Origin: Streptomyces sp. MMG1533
GTDB taxonomy: Bacteria; Actinomycetota; Actinomycetes; Streptomycetales; Streptomycetaceae
NCBI RefSeq assembly: GCF_001279775.1
Contig: NZ_LGDG01000036.1
Location: 1 to 14,896, forward strand
Length of the DNA stretch: 14,896 nt
Reading direction: 5' to 3'
In this document: one piece after another, positions 6,933 through 14,365 of the stretch
Layout of the letters: the number at the start of each line of letters is the position of its first letter
Numbering within the stretch: position 1 is the stretch's first letter
Translations under genes and position numbers: made by a program
Notes under the pieces: model-generated
Told to the model about the DNA's origin: nothing
Databases searched by the model: none
Seen by the model: the letters and a program-made list of their open reading frames with translations, nothing else

Positions 6933-8357
6933 ATGTCCAGGGAGCAACGCGGGCCGAACGAAAAACTCGGCGCCGTTCTCGCCCTCGCGGGAATCAGCAA
7001 CGCAGGACTCGCACGACGCGTCAACGACCTTGGCGCTCAACGCGGGTTGACTCTTCGCTACGACAAGACCTCGGTGGCGCGCTGGGTATCGAAGGGCATG
7101 GTGCCGCAGGGCGCTGCGCCGCACCTCATCGCCGCCGCCATAGGGCAGAAGCTCGGCCGCCCGGTGCCGCTCCACGAGATCGGCCTGGCGGACGCGGATC
7201 CCGCACCCGAAGTGGGCCTCGCCTTCCCCAGAGACGTCGGACAGGCGGTGCGCTCGGCGACGGAGCTGTACCGACTCGACCTCGCAGGACGCCGGGCAGG
7301 GTCCGGCGGCATCTGGCAGTCGCTGGCCGGATCATTCGCGGTAAGCGCATACGCAACGCCTGCCTCACGGTGGCTGATAACCCCGGCCGACAGCTCGGTG
7401 GCGCGCGATGTGAACCCCGGCGAGGGCTCCGGCGCACCGCTCAAAGTCGGCCACAGCGATGTGCAGAAACTGCGGGAGGCCGCAGAGGACGCCAGGCGCT
7501 GGGACTCCAAGTACGGAGGCGGCGACTGGCGTTCTTCGATGGTGCCCGAATGCCTGCGTGTGGAGGCGGCCCCGCTGCTGCTGGGCTCCTACTCGGACGA
7601 GGTCGGCAGGGCCCTCTTCGGGGCGAGCGCCGAGCTCACCCGCCTCGCGGGCTGGATGGCCTTCGACACGGGCCAGCAGGAGGCGGCCCAGCGGTACTAC
7701 ATCCAGGCGCTGCGCCTCGCGCGCGCTGCCGCCGACGTCCCCCTCGGGGGGTACGTCCTGGCCTCCATGTCCCTCCAGGCGACCTACCGCGGCTTCGGCG
7801 ACGAGGGCGTCGACCTCGCCCAGGCCGCCCTGGAACGCAACCGGGGCCTCGCCACCGCCCGCACCATGAGCTTCTTCCGCCTCGTCGAGGCACGCGCCCA
7901 CGCGCGCGCGAGTGACGCCCAGGCGGCCGGCGCCGCCCTGCGCGCCGCCGAGGGCTGGCTGGAGCGGGCCCGCGACGGCGACAGCGACCCGTCCTGGCTC
8001 GGCTTCTACTCGTACGACCGTTTCGCCGCGGACGCCGCCGAGTGCTACCGCGACCTGAAGGCACCGCGCCAGGTCCGCCGCTTCACCGAGCAGGCACTGT
8101 CGAAGCCGACGGAGGAATTCGTACGCTCGCACGGCCTCCGCCTCGTCGTGTCGGCGGTCGCCGAGCTGGAGTCCGGCAATCTCGACGCGGCATGCGAGCA
8201 GGGCGTACGAGCGGTGGAGGTCGCGGGGCGCATCTCCTCGGCCCGCACCACCGAGTACGTGAAGGACCTCCTGCACCGGCTGGAGCCGTACGGCGACGAA
8301 CCGCGCGTGGTCGAGCTGCGGGAGCGGGCGCGGCCGCTGCTCATGACGCCTGCCTGA
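6933..8357 (+). CDS. HTH and TPR protein of the sporulation-associated orf1590/NsdA-like family
   Basis: The 474-residue protein starts [13 protein letters not shown] at an ATG preceded by GAGGGG with seven bases between; the frame is open further upstream but nothing there looks coding. Residues about 23-53 ([15 protein letters not shown] through [10 protein letters not shown]) look like an XRE-type helix-turn-helix. The rest is alpha-helical, with TPR-like stretches such as [20 protein letters not shown] and [16 protein letters not shown]. From memory, this matches the Streptomyces proteins annotated 'sporulation-associated', typified by S. griseus orf1590 and related to NsdA, which influence aerial growth, sporulation and antibiotic production. 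The orthology is my recollection and is unverified. An internal ATG at codon 56 would give a form without the HTH. lhgO follows on the same strand after an 81-base gap. Confidence 0.85.
   Translation: MSREQRGPNEKLGAVLALAGISNAGLARRVNDLGAQRGLTLRYDKTSVARWVSKGMVPQGAAPHLIAAAIGQKLGRPVPLHEIGLADADPAPEVGLAFPRDVGQAVRSATELYRLDLAGRRAGSGGIWQSLAGSFAVSAYATPASRWLITPADSSVARDVNPGEGSGAPLKVGHSDVQKLREAAEDARRWDSKYGGGDWRSSMVPECLRVEAAPLLLGSYSDEVGRALFGASAELTRLAGWMAFDTGQQEAAQRYYIQALRLARAAADVPLGGYVLASMSLQATYRGFGDEGVDLAQAALERNRGLATARTMSFFRLVEARAHARASDAQAAGAALRAAEGWLERARDGDSDPSWLGFYSYDRFAADAAECYRDLKAPRQVRRFTEQALSKPTEEFVRSHGLRLVVSAVAELESGNLDAACEQGVRAVEVAGRISSARTTEYVKDLLHRLEPYGDEPRVVELRERARPLLMTPA
7091..7100 (+). promoter_or_regulatory. 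Possible internal translation start (GAAGGG plus ATG, codon 56)
   Basis: GAAGGG at 7091-7096 lies just before ATG at 7098-7100, in frame with the HTH/TPR gene and directly after the HTH. The spacing of one base is shorter than optimal. Starting here would remove 55 residues, about 6 kDa. I recall that S. griseus orf1590 makes two products, P56 and P49.5, from two in-frame starts, which is a similar size difference. Confidence 0.4.
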
Positions 8358-8438
8358 GCCGGGCTACTCCGTCCGCCTCCCGGGTTTGAGCGCATTGTCA
8401 GTGGCGCAGTGCACTATCGAAGCCGGGAGGTGGTGCAG

Positions 8439-9647
8439 GTGCGGGAGATCGCGTTCGACTGTGACGTGCTGGTGGTCGGCGGCGGGATCGTCGGTCTGTC
8501 CACCGCGTATGCGATCACGCGCGCCGCGCCGGGCACGCGGGTGACGGTGCTGGAGAAGGAGGCCGGGCCCGCCCGGCACCAGACCGGGCGCAACAGCGGG
8601 GTGATCCACAGCGGGATCTACTACCGGCCCGGCTCGCTCAAGGCGCGGTATGCCGTGCGGGGCGCCGCCGAGATGATCAAGTTCTGCGCGGAGTACGACA
8701 TCCCGCACGCCGTCACCGGAAAGCTGATCGTCGCGACCGACCGGGCCGAGCTGCCTCGCCTGCACGCGCTCGTGCAGCGCGGCCGGGAGAACGGCATTCC
8801 GGTCCGGGAACTGGGCGCCGCCCAGATCGCGGAGTACGAACCGGAGGTGCGCGGGCTCGCCGCGATACACGTCGGGACGACGGGTGTGTGCGACTTCGCC
8901 GAGGTCGCGCGGCGGCTGGGCGAGGCGTCGGGGGCGGAGATCCGGTACGGGGCGCGGATCGTACGGGTGGATCGGCGGCCGGAGCTCGGGGTGGCCGTTC
9001 GGACGGCGGGCGGGGACGTCGTGCGGGGGCGGGTGCTGGTGAACTGCGCCGGGCTGTACTGCGACGAGGTCGCGCGGATGACCGGGGACGAGCCGGGGAT
9101 GCGGATCGTGCCGTTCCGGGGGGAGTACTACTCGCTGGCGCGGCCTGCGCTGGTGCGGGGACTGGTCTATCCGGTGCCGGATCCGGCGTTTCCGTTCCTC
9201 GGCGTGCATCTCACGCGGGGGATCGACGGGGATGTGCACGTCGGACCCAACGCGGTGCCGGCGCTGGCTCGGGAGGGGTACGCGTGGGGTGTGGTGCGGC
9301 CTCGGGAGGTGGCGGAGACGCTGCGGTGGCCCGGGGTGTGGCGGATGGCCCGGCGGCACTGGCGGTACGGGGCGGGGGAGCTGCGGCGGTCGGTGTCGAA
9401 AGGGGCGTTCGTCGAGGCGGTGCGTCGGTTGTTGCCGGCGGTTGAGGAGAGGGATCTGGTGCCGGCGGCTGCGGGGGTGCGGGCGCAGGCGGTGCTTCGG
9501 GACGGTGTGCTGGTGGACGACTTCTTGATCCGGGAGGGGGCGCGGGCTGTGCATGTGCTGAACGCTCCTTCGCCTGCGGCGACGGCCTCGCTGCCGGTGG
9601 GGCGGGAGGTGGCTCGGCGGGCGTTGGCCGCGCTGTCGTCCGTGTGA
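8439..9647 (+). CDS. lhgO: L-2-hydroxyglutarate oxidase (FAD-dependent)
   Basis: The 402-residue protein oxidises L-2-hydroxyglutarate to 2-oxoglutarate, clearing a side product of 2-oxoglutarate reduction; the family passes electrons to the respiratory chain or to oxygen. Residues 9-22 hold the Rossmann motif DVLVVGGGIVGLST, followed by a VTVLEKE adenosine-ribose segment. HQTGRNSGVIHSGIYY at 47-62 is the family signature. PFRGEYYSL and GVHLTRGIDGDVHVGPNAVP lie further on, and VLNAPSPAATASLPVG is the C-terminal FAD-domain segment. I chose the GTG at 8439 because GGGAGG lies eight bases upstream and the domain begins at once. A GTG at 8409 in the same frame has no ribosome-binding site. No glutarate hydroxylase (CsiD) gene is adjacent, so a housekeeping repair role is likelier than lysine or glutarate catabolism. 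Confidence 0.9.
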   Translation: MREIAFDCDVLVVGGGIVGLSTAYAITRAAPGTRVTVLEKEAGPARHQTGRNSGVIHSGIYYRPGSLKARYAVRGAAEMIKFCAEYDIPHAVTGKLIVATDRAELPRLHALVQRGRENGIPVRELGAAQIAEYEPEVRGLAAIHVGTTGVCDFAEVARRLGEASGAEIRYGARIVRVDRRPELGVAVRTAGGDVVRGRVLVNCAGLYCDEVARMTGDEPGMRIVPFRGEYYSLARPALVRGLVYPVPDPAFPFLGVHLTRGIDGDVHVGPNAVPALAREGYAWGVVRPREVAETLRWPGVWRMARRHWRYGAGELRRSVSKGAFVEAVRRLLPAVEERDLVPAAAGVRAQAVLRDGVLVDDFLIREGARAVHVLNAPSPAATASLPVGREVARRALAALSSV

Positions 9648-9720
9648 CGGGTCCCGTGCCCGGCGCTGTGGTTACCGCCGACCTGTTCTCGCCCCCGCCG
9701 CCCCTACCCGTCCCATCCCC

Positions 9721-9735
9721 AGGGGCTCCGCCCCT
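9721..9735 (+). terminator. GC-rich hairpin downstream of lhgO
   Basis: AGGGGC-TCC-GCCCCT forms a six-base-pair stem with a three-base loop 74 bases past the lhgO stop. The same 13-mer, in reverse complement, recurs inside the adjoining repeat array. It could act as a terminator, although there is no T-tract. Confidence 0.4.
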
Positions 9736-9767
9736 TCGACCCCACCAGGGGCTCCGCCCTGAACCCC

Positions 9768-10377
9768 GGCGGGGACTGCGTCCCCTGCGCCCCTCGCGGG
9801 GGTTACCCCCTGGGCCCTGGCGGGGACTACGTCCCCTGCACCCCTCGCGGGGGTTACCCCCTGGGCCCTGGCGGGGACTGCGCCCCCTGCACCCCTCCAG
9901 GGCGGAGCCCCCAGGTACACGGTCCTCGCGGTGATCGCCCCCTGACCCCCGACGGGGACTACGTCCCCTGCACCCCTCGCGGGAGTCGCCCTCTGAGCCC
10001 CGGCGGGGGCTGCATCCCCTGCACCCCTCTGGGGCGGAGCCCCCGGGCACGCGGCTCTCGGGGTTCGTCCCTAGGCCCCCGGCGGGGACTGCATCCGCTG
10101 CACCCCTGCGGGGCGGAGCCCCCGGGCACGCGGCTCTCGGGGTTCGTCCCTAGGCCCCCGGCGGGGACTGCATCCGCTGCACCCCTGCGGGGCGGAGCCC
10201 CCAGGCACGCGGCGCTCTCGGGGATCGCCCCTAGGCCCCGACGGGAACTGCGCCTCCTGCACCCTCCAGGGCGAAGCCCCCAGATACACGGTCCTCGCGG
10301 GGATCGCCCCCCCAGGCCCCCGGCGGAAACTGCGCCCCCTGCACCCCTCCGGGGCGAAGCCCTCAGATGCGCGGCGC
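9768..10377. repeat. Tandem array of nine GC-rich hairpin units in two lengths (51 and about 80 bp)
   Basis: A core resembling GGCGGGGACTGC starts at 9768, 9819, 9870, 9951, 10002, 10081, 10160, 10240 and 10322, giving steps of 51, 51, 81, 51, 79, 79, 80 and 82 bases. The best short units contain two small hairpins, GGGGAC-TAC-GTCCCC and GGGGGTTACCCCC. The long units match the short one at both ends and carry about 28 extra bases that include GGGGCGGAGCCCC or a close variant. The units at 10081 and 10160 are nearly identical, which suggests recent duplication. The array fills the gap between lhgO and trmB. Open frames across it are repeat translations without family features. Confidence 0.88.
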
Positions 10378-10427
10378 GGCGCTCGGCGGCGCTCGGGCTC
10401 GCATGCCGGAGGGGGTGGGGGCTCGTG

Positions 10428-10440
10428 GGGGCTCCGCCCC
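10428..10440. repeat. GGGGCTCCGCCCC hairpin at the trmB-proximal end of the array
   Basis: GGGGC-TCC-GCCCC repeats the 13-mer at 9722-9734 and is the reverse complement of the GGGGCGGAGCCCC inside the long repeat units. It closes the array on the trmB side, 50 bases before the trmB start. I recall this 13-mer as a common intergenic element in Streptomyces. Confidence 0.6.
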
Positions 10441-10474
10441 GGGGACGGGAGCGTGGGTGGGTCGGCTGGGGTCG

Positions 10475-10480
10475 TAAAAT
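10475..10480 (+). promoter_or_regulatory. TAAAAT -10 element of a probably leaderless trmB transcript
   Basis: TAAAAT ends ten bases before the GTG at 10491, so transcription would begin at or a few bases before the start codon. No Shine-Dalgarno lies between them, and no clear -35 is visible 16-19 bases upstream. AT-rich hexamers are rare in this GC-rich stretch, which raises the odds that this one is functional. Confidence 0.5.
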
Positions 10481-10490
10481 CGGGTTCACT

Positions 10491-11354
10491 GTGTCTGAGT
10501 TCCTCAATGCCCCCGAAACCCGCCCGGCTGCCGACGTCGACCCCGGCCGGCGCACTCCGCACGCGCCCGGAGTCTCCGTCCGGCATGTTCGGGCCAAGGG
10601 GGAGCCTCGTTTCCCCGACGGGCCCATTGCTGATCCTGCGGGGTCGCACTTTGAGCGGCGGATTCGGAGTTTTCAGCCTCGGCGGAGTCGGGTCACGGCG
10701 GGGCAGGCGGATGCGTTGCAGCGGTTGTGGCCCCAGTGGGGGCTCGACATCGACGGGCAGCGAGTTGTCGATCTTGGTGAGCTGTTCGGGAACGGCAATC
10801 CCGTCGTGCTCGAGATCGGGTTCGGGATGGGGGAGGCCACGGCCCGCATGGCGGCCGCCGACCCGGACACCAACATCCTCGGCGTGGACGTACACACCCC
10901 TGGGCAGGGCAATCTGCTCAATCTCGCCGATCAGCAGGGCCTGTCCAACATCCGCGTCGGCAACGGCGATGCCATCATCCTGCTGCGCGAGATGCTCGCC
11001 CCCGACTCCCTCGCCGGGCTCCGCGTGTACTTCCCCGACCCCTGGCCCAAGAAGCGGCACCACAAGCGGCGGCTGATCCAGCCGGAGTTCCTCGACCTCG
11101 CCGCGACCCGGCTCGGACCGGGCGCGATCGTGCACTGTGCGACGGACTGGGAGCCGTATGCGGAGCAGATGCTCGAGGTGCTCACGGCGCACCCCGCCTT
11201 CGAGAACACGCAGCCGGAGGGCGGTTTTGCGCCGCGTCCCGAGTTCCGGCCGCTGACTCGTTTCGAGGGCCAGGGACTGGAGAAGGGACATGTCGTGAAC
11301 GACCTGCTCTTCCGTCGCGTAGAGCACAAGGACCAGCCCCCCACCGGCGTCTGA
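10491..11354 (+). CDS. trmB: tRNA (guanine-N7)-methyltransferase
   Basis: The 287-residue protein uses S-adenosylmethionine to make m7G46 in the variable loop of tRNAs in the cytoplasm. The methionine-donor motif is VVLEIGFGMGEAT at 105-117, followed by ILGVDVHTPGQGNLL and IRVGNGDAIILL. The family fingerprint FPDPWPKKRHHKRR is at 181-194. TDWEPYAEQMLEVL and the closing RFEGQGLEKGHVVNDLLF complete the fold. The N-terminal about 60 residues are a low-similarity, charged extension usual in actinobacterial members. I chose GTG 10491 because the frame upstream runs into the repeat array and a -10-like TAAAAT sits just before it. The prsW-like gene follows 50 bases later on the same strand, so the two may be co-transcribed. 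Confidence 0.95.
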   Translation: MSEFLNAPETRPAADVDPGRRTPHAPGVSVRHVRAKGEPRFPDGPIADPAGSHFERRIRSFQPRRSRVTAGQADALQRLWPQWGLDIDGQRVVDLGELFGNGNPVVLEIGFGMGEATARMAAADPDTNILGVDVHTPGQGNLLNLADQQGLSNIRVGNGDAIILLREMLAPDSLAGLRVYFPDPWPKKRHHKRRLIQPEFLDLAATRLGPGAIVHCATDWEPYAEQMLEVLTAHPAFENTQPEGGFAPRPEFRPLTRFEGQGLEKGHVVNDLLFRRVEHKDQPPTGV

Positions 11355-11404
11355 CCCCCCTCTCCCCCTGCGGGCGGCGCCACTGCCTCGTTAGGGTCAA
11401 TGCC

Positions 11405-12739
11405 GTGGCCACCGTTCCTCCCTACCCGACGCACCCCGGTGATCCGACCGGCGGCGCACTGCGGCACGCGCACTGGTGGCAGAAGAAGTGGGTGCGTTAC
11501 GGCGCGCTGAGCACGCTGCTCGCGCTCTCCGGGCTCGTCATCCTCGCCCTGGTCCGCGAACAGACCGGCACCGAAGGGTTCCTGGTCGGGCTCGGACTCT
11601 CCGTGCTGCCCGTCCCGCTCCTCATGGCCGCCTTCCGGTGGCTCGACCGGGTCGAGCCCGGCCCCTGGCGCAACCTGCTGTTCGCCTTCGCCTGGGGGGC
11701 CTGCGCGGCGGCGCTGATAGCGATCATCGCCAACAGTTTCGCGACCAGATGGATAGCGACGGCCACGGCGGATCCCTCCAGCGCGGACACCCTCGGCGCG
11801 ACCGTCATAGCGCCGGTCGTGGAGGAATCGGCCAAGGCCGCTGCCGTTTTACTCGTCTTCCTCTTCCGGCGACGCGACTTCACCGGGATCGTCGACGGGG
11901 TGGTGATAGCCGGGGTCACCGCCACCGGGTTCGCCTTCACCGAGAACATCCTCTACCTCGGCACCGCCTTCGGTACCGACCAGCTGACCGGCGACACCGG
12001 GATCGCCTCCGTCACGGCGGCGACCTTCTTCGTGCGGATCATCATGTCGCCGTTCGCGCACCCGCTCTTCACCGTCCTCACCGGCATCGGCTTCGGCATC
12101 TCCGCGCTCTCGGCGGAACACCAGCACGTGCGACGAGTGCTGCTGCCGCTGTCCGGGCTGCTGCTCGCGATGGGCATGCACGCGATCTGGAACGGCTCGT
12201 CGACGTTCGGCGAGTACGGGTTCTTCGCCGTCTACGCGGCCTTCATGGTCCCCGCGTTCGGGCTGCTGACCTGGCTCGTCATCTGGACCAGGCAGCGTGA
12301 GCTGAAGACCGTACGGGAGGAGCTGCCCGCGTACACCGTGGCGGGCTGGCTGACGCCGGCCGAGCCGTACGCGCTCGGTTCGATGCGGGCACGGCGGCTG
12401 GCCCGCGACTACGCCCGGCAGCACTTCGGGCGGCCCGCGGCGCGGGCGGTGGCGCAGTACGAGGCGTACGCGACCTCGCTGGCGTTCCTGCGGCAGCGGG
12501 GGCGTCGTGGGCGGGCCGAGGCGGACTTCGCCGTACGGGAACGGGAGTTGCTGGCCGAGCTGTGGTGGCGCCGGGAGGTGGCGCGTCCCGCGCTGGACCA
12601 CGCGGCACGGGCGACGGCACCGCCGGTGGCGGTGGTCGCACCGCCGTGGCCGGTGTACGGGGTGTACGGGTACCCGGCGGCGTCGGCGTATCCGGCGGTG
12701 CCGTATCCCTCCTACTCCTACAACCCGTACCGGACGTAG
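11405..12739 (+). CDS. PrsW-family intramembrane metalloprotease
   Basis: The 444-residue membrane protein starts at GTG 11405 with AGGG eight bases upstream; TAGGGT could also serve as a -10 of a nearly leaderless transcript. About eight hydrophobic segments lie between residues 30 and 295. The family motifs are intact: EESAK at 140-144 (EExxK), FAFTEN at 176-181 (FxxxEN), HPLFT at 219-223 and HAIWN at 259-263. In Bacillus subtilis, PrsW cuts the anti-sigma factor RsiW in response to envelope stress; the substrate here is unknown and no anti-sigma gene is nearby. The C-terminal about 150 residues are a charged cytoplasmic region ending in a Pro/Tyr-rich tail ([17 protein letters not shown]). 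Codon 149 is TTA, which should make translation depend on the bldA tRNA. Confidence 0.9.
   Translation: MATVPPYPTHPGDPTGGALRHAHWWQKKWVRYGALSTLLALSGLVILALVREQTGTEGFLVGLGLSVLPVPLLMAAFRWLDRVEPGPWRNLLFAFAWGACAAALIAIIANSFATRWIATATADPSSADTLGATVIAPVVEESAKAAAVLLVFLFRRRDFTGIVDGVVIAGVTATGFAFTENILYLGTAFGTDQLTGDTGIASVTAATFFVRIIMSPFAHPLFTVLTGIGFGISALSAEHQHVRRVLLPLSGLLLAMGMHAIWNGSSTFGEYGFFAVYAAFMVPAFGLLTWLVIWTRQRELKTVREELPAYTVAGWLTPAEPYALGSMRARRLARDYARQHFGRPAARAVAQYEAYATSLAFLRQRGRRGRAEADFAVRERELLAELWWRREVARPALDHAARATAPPVAVVAPPWPVYGVYGYPAASAYPAVPYPSYSYNPYRT
11849..11851 (+). promoter_or_regulatory. In-frame TTA (bldA-dependent) leucine codon in the prsW-like gene
   Basis: The bases GTT TTA CTC encode Val148-Leu149-Leu150, just after the EESAK motif. 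In Streptomyces the only tRNA reading UUA is the bldA product, which accumulates late and limits translation to the developmental phase. I found no in-frame TTA in the regulator, synthase-like or HTH/TPR genes when I checked them. Confidence 0.85.
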
Positions 12740-12766
12740 CCCAAAAGCGTTCGGCACCGCCGGACA

Positions 12767-12779
12767 CCGGGACACCCGG
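12767..12779 (+). terminator. Weak hairpin downstream of the prsW-like gene
   Basis: CCGGG-ACA-CCCGG forms a five-base-pair hairpin 28 bases past the prsW-like stop, in the convergent gap before the aldo/keto reductase remnant. The short stem and missing T-run make it a weak candidate. Confidence 0.25.
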
Positions 12780-12796
12780 AAGCGCCCGCCCCAGGA

Positions 12797-12971
12797 TCAG
12801 GCAGAAGCCTCCGTCAACCGCGCGAGCTCCGCCTCCGTCAGCGGCGTACGCGTCGAGGACGGCGAAGGAGGCCGCCTCGTCGGCGGTCCAGCCGAAGACG
12901 TTGCCGCCGAGGGAGAGCGGGAAGACCTCGAGGTCCGAGGAGCCGAGCTTGCGAAGCGAAGGGGAAGTCAT
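12797..12971 (-). pseudogene. Aldo/keto reductase remnant with a large out-of-frame internal deletion
   Basis: An ATG at 12971, preceded by AAGGGGAGC, opens [20 protein letters not shown] and runs to [20 protein letters not shown] and about codon 44. This is the typical N-terminus of the Streptomyces 'oxidoreductase, aldo/keto reductase' family. The next bases read in another frame as [15 protein letters not shown] followed by TGA at 12799-12797, the typical C-terminus of the same family. The junction is at about 12840-12848. Family members are about 310-330 residues, so roughly 255 residues are missing, including the catalytic Tyr/Lys region and the NADP-binding part. The remnant cannot make an active enzyme. 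Read on in the first frame, it would run antisense into the prsW-like gene. Confidence 0.85.
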
Positions 12972-13058
12972 GCTCCCCTTCAACGACCGCTTCGGATCCC
13001 GTCATTCCACTCATTCCACGAGCGCCCGCAAGACCCCCGTAAACACCTGCCCGGCGGC

Positions 13059-13084
13059 CCTGACGAGGCGAAGCTGCCGTCAGG
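13059..13084 (-). terminator. Hairpin between the M23 peptidase gene and the reductase remnant
   Basis: CCTGACG at 13059-13065 pairs with CGTCAGG at 13078-13084 across a 12-base loop. It lies 30 bases past the stop of the leftward M23 gene. It could end that transcript before the defective reductase gene. No T-run is seen. Confidence 0.45.
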
Positions 13085-13113
13085 AGCGCCGGGATTCAGA
13101 GAATGAGCAGGTG

Positions 13114-14148
13114 TCAGGGGTTGAGGCCCTTGCTCCGCAGCCACGCCATCGGGTCGATGCCGGAGGAGTCGGAAGCACTGGTGTGGACCTCGAGGTGCAG
13201 GTGCGCCCCGGTGACGTTCCCCGTCGCGCCCACCCGCCCGATGACGTCACCGGTGTTGACCTTCTGGCCGACGCTGACGCTGATCGACGACTGGTGGGCG
13301 AACCAGAGCTCCGTGCCGTCGTCGAGGGTGAGCACGGTCTTGTAGCCGTACGACCCGTCCCAGCCGGCCTGCGTGATCGTCCCGCTGTGGACGGCCTTGA
13401 TGAGGGTGCCCGTGGGCGCGGCGAAGTCGAGGCCGGTGTGGTAGCCGGAGGACCAGAGCGAGCCGGCCTGGCCGAAGGTCGAAGTGATCGTGTACGAGGA
13501 GGTCGGCAGCGTGAACTGCTTGGCCAGCTCGGCGAGGCGCTCGGCCTCGGCCTTCTTCTCGGCCTCCTCCTGCGCCTTCTGCTTCGCGGCGGCAGCCTTG
13601 GCCTCGGCTTCCTTCTCCGCCTTGGCGGCGGCTTCGGCGGCCTGCTTCTCGGCGGCGGCCACGGCGTCGGCGGCGGCCTTGCTCTCGACCTGGTCCTGCT
13701 GCTGCTCCGCCTGGGCCATGATCCGGGCACGCAGCGCCTCGCCGGCGTCGGCGGTGCCCTGCTCGGTGTCGGTCGAGGTCACGCCGACGCTGCTGAGCGC
13801 GGTGGCGGAGCCGTCGGCGGCGTCCGAGTCGTCGGAGATGAGGGAGCCCACGTTGGGCAGGTCGGGAATGGAGATCGACACCGGCGGCTTGCCGGTCTGC
13901 GCGCTGGCCATGCCGCCCGCGCCGACGGCGGCTATGACGCCTACGCCGAGAACGGTGGAGCTGCGGGCGAGCCCGCCACGCTGCTTGGCTACGCGATGCC
14001 GGCCACGTACGGGCCGGAGGGACTCCTCGGTGGGATTCCACTCCGTCCAGGGGCCCTCGTCGGTGCGGTACTCGCCGTAGCCGAAGGTCTCGCTGTCGCG
14101 CTGGCTCGGCACGAACGGGGCTTCTGGGGCAGGCCGGTTGGACGCCAC
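13114..14148 (-). CDS. Secreted M23-family metallopeptidase (LytM type) with coiled coil, under c-di-AMP riboswitch control
   Basis: The 344-residue protein starts at GTG 14148, with AAGGAG about ten bases upstream and the riboswitch immediately before that. Residues 1-60 are an unusually long, acidic then basic N-region. A hydrophobic segment STVLGVGVIAAVGAGG (64-79) and ASAQ (81-84) suggest export with cleavage after ASA. Residues about 135-210 form an Ala/Glu/Lys-rich coiled coil. The C-terminal peptidase domain has HTGLD (237-241) and HLHLE (316-320), giving the zinc ligands His237, Asp241 and His318, plus His285 in the FAHQ segment. All catalytic positions are intact. The family cuts peptide cross-links of peptidoglycan, or activates other hydrolases when inactive. 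The gene is transcribed toward the reductase remnant. Regulation by c-di-AMP links wall hydrolysis to growth or osmotic state. Confidence 0.93.
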   Translation of the reverse strand: MASNRPAPEAPFVPSQRDSETFGYGEYRTDEGPWTEWNPTEESLRPVRGRHRVAKQRGGLARSSTVLGVGVIAAVGAGGMASAQTGKPPVSISIPDLPNVGSLISDDSDAADGSATALSSVGVTSTDTEQGTADAGEALRARIMAQAEQQQDQVESKAAADAVAAAEKQAAEAAAKAEKEAEAKAAAAKQKAQEEAEKKAEAERLAELAKQFTLPTSSYTITSTFGQAGSLWSSGYHTGLDFAAPTGTLIKAVHSGTITQAGWDGSYGYKTVLTLDDGTELWFAHQSSISVSVGQKVNTGDVIGRVGATGNVTGAHLHLEVHTSASDSSGIDPMAWLRSKGLNP

Positions 14149-14169
14149 GTGGGCGTGCTCCTTTCCTTC

Positions 14170-14312
14170 CTTCTCGCCTACCGGGTTAGCTGACGGGTTC
14201 GGAGCAGGAAGGTCTCCTACGCGCGTATACCCCCCGTGACTTCACGGTGGCATCCGCGCGATTCACCCCAAGGTGGTGGTTCCCCGGTTCCCTTGCGGAA
14301 TTCGGCGCGTGC
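14170..14312 (-). ncRNA. ydaO/yuaA-type c-di-AMP riboswitch
   Basis: On the minus strand the leader of the M23 gene contains the conserved blocks in order: ACCGGGGAACCACC (14288-14275), GGGGTGAAT (14269-14261), a small variable hairpin CCGTG-AAGT-CACGG, then AGGAGACCTTCCTGCTCCGA (14218-14199) and CCGTCAGCTAACCCGGTAGG (14196-14177). CGCC at 14307-14304 can pair with GGCG at 14178-14175 to close the outer stem. These blocks match what I know of the actinobacterial ydaO class, which sits before cell-wall hydrolase genes such as rpfA. Ligand binding there lowers expression. The exact ends are estimates, and the start codon lies 22 bases beyond the listed 3' edge. Confidence 0.92.
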
Positions 14313-14365
14313 GCACGGAGCCGACTCTTGTGACGGCTGGGACGACCGCGCTGCGTTATCGAACG

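Noticed and set aside
9768..10377. CRISPR array
   Set aside because: The units are contiguous tandem repeats without unique spacers, and no cas genes are present.
9211..10627. Open frames across the repeat array (for example leftward 9211-10050 and 9959-10627)
   Set aside because: They are periodic translations of the DNA repeat and partly antisense to lhgO and trmB.
12279..12983. Leftward 234-codon protein starting with the reductase N-terminus
   Set aside because: After about codon 44 it leaves the family sequence and reads antisense to the prsW-like gene; it is better explained as a deletion remnant.
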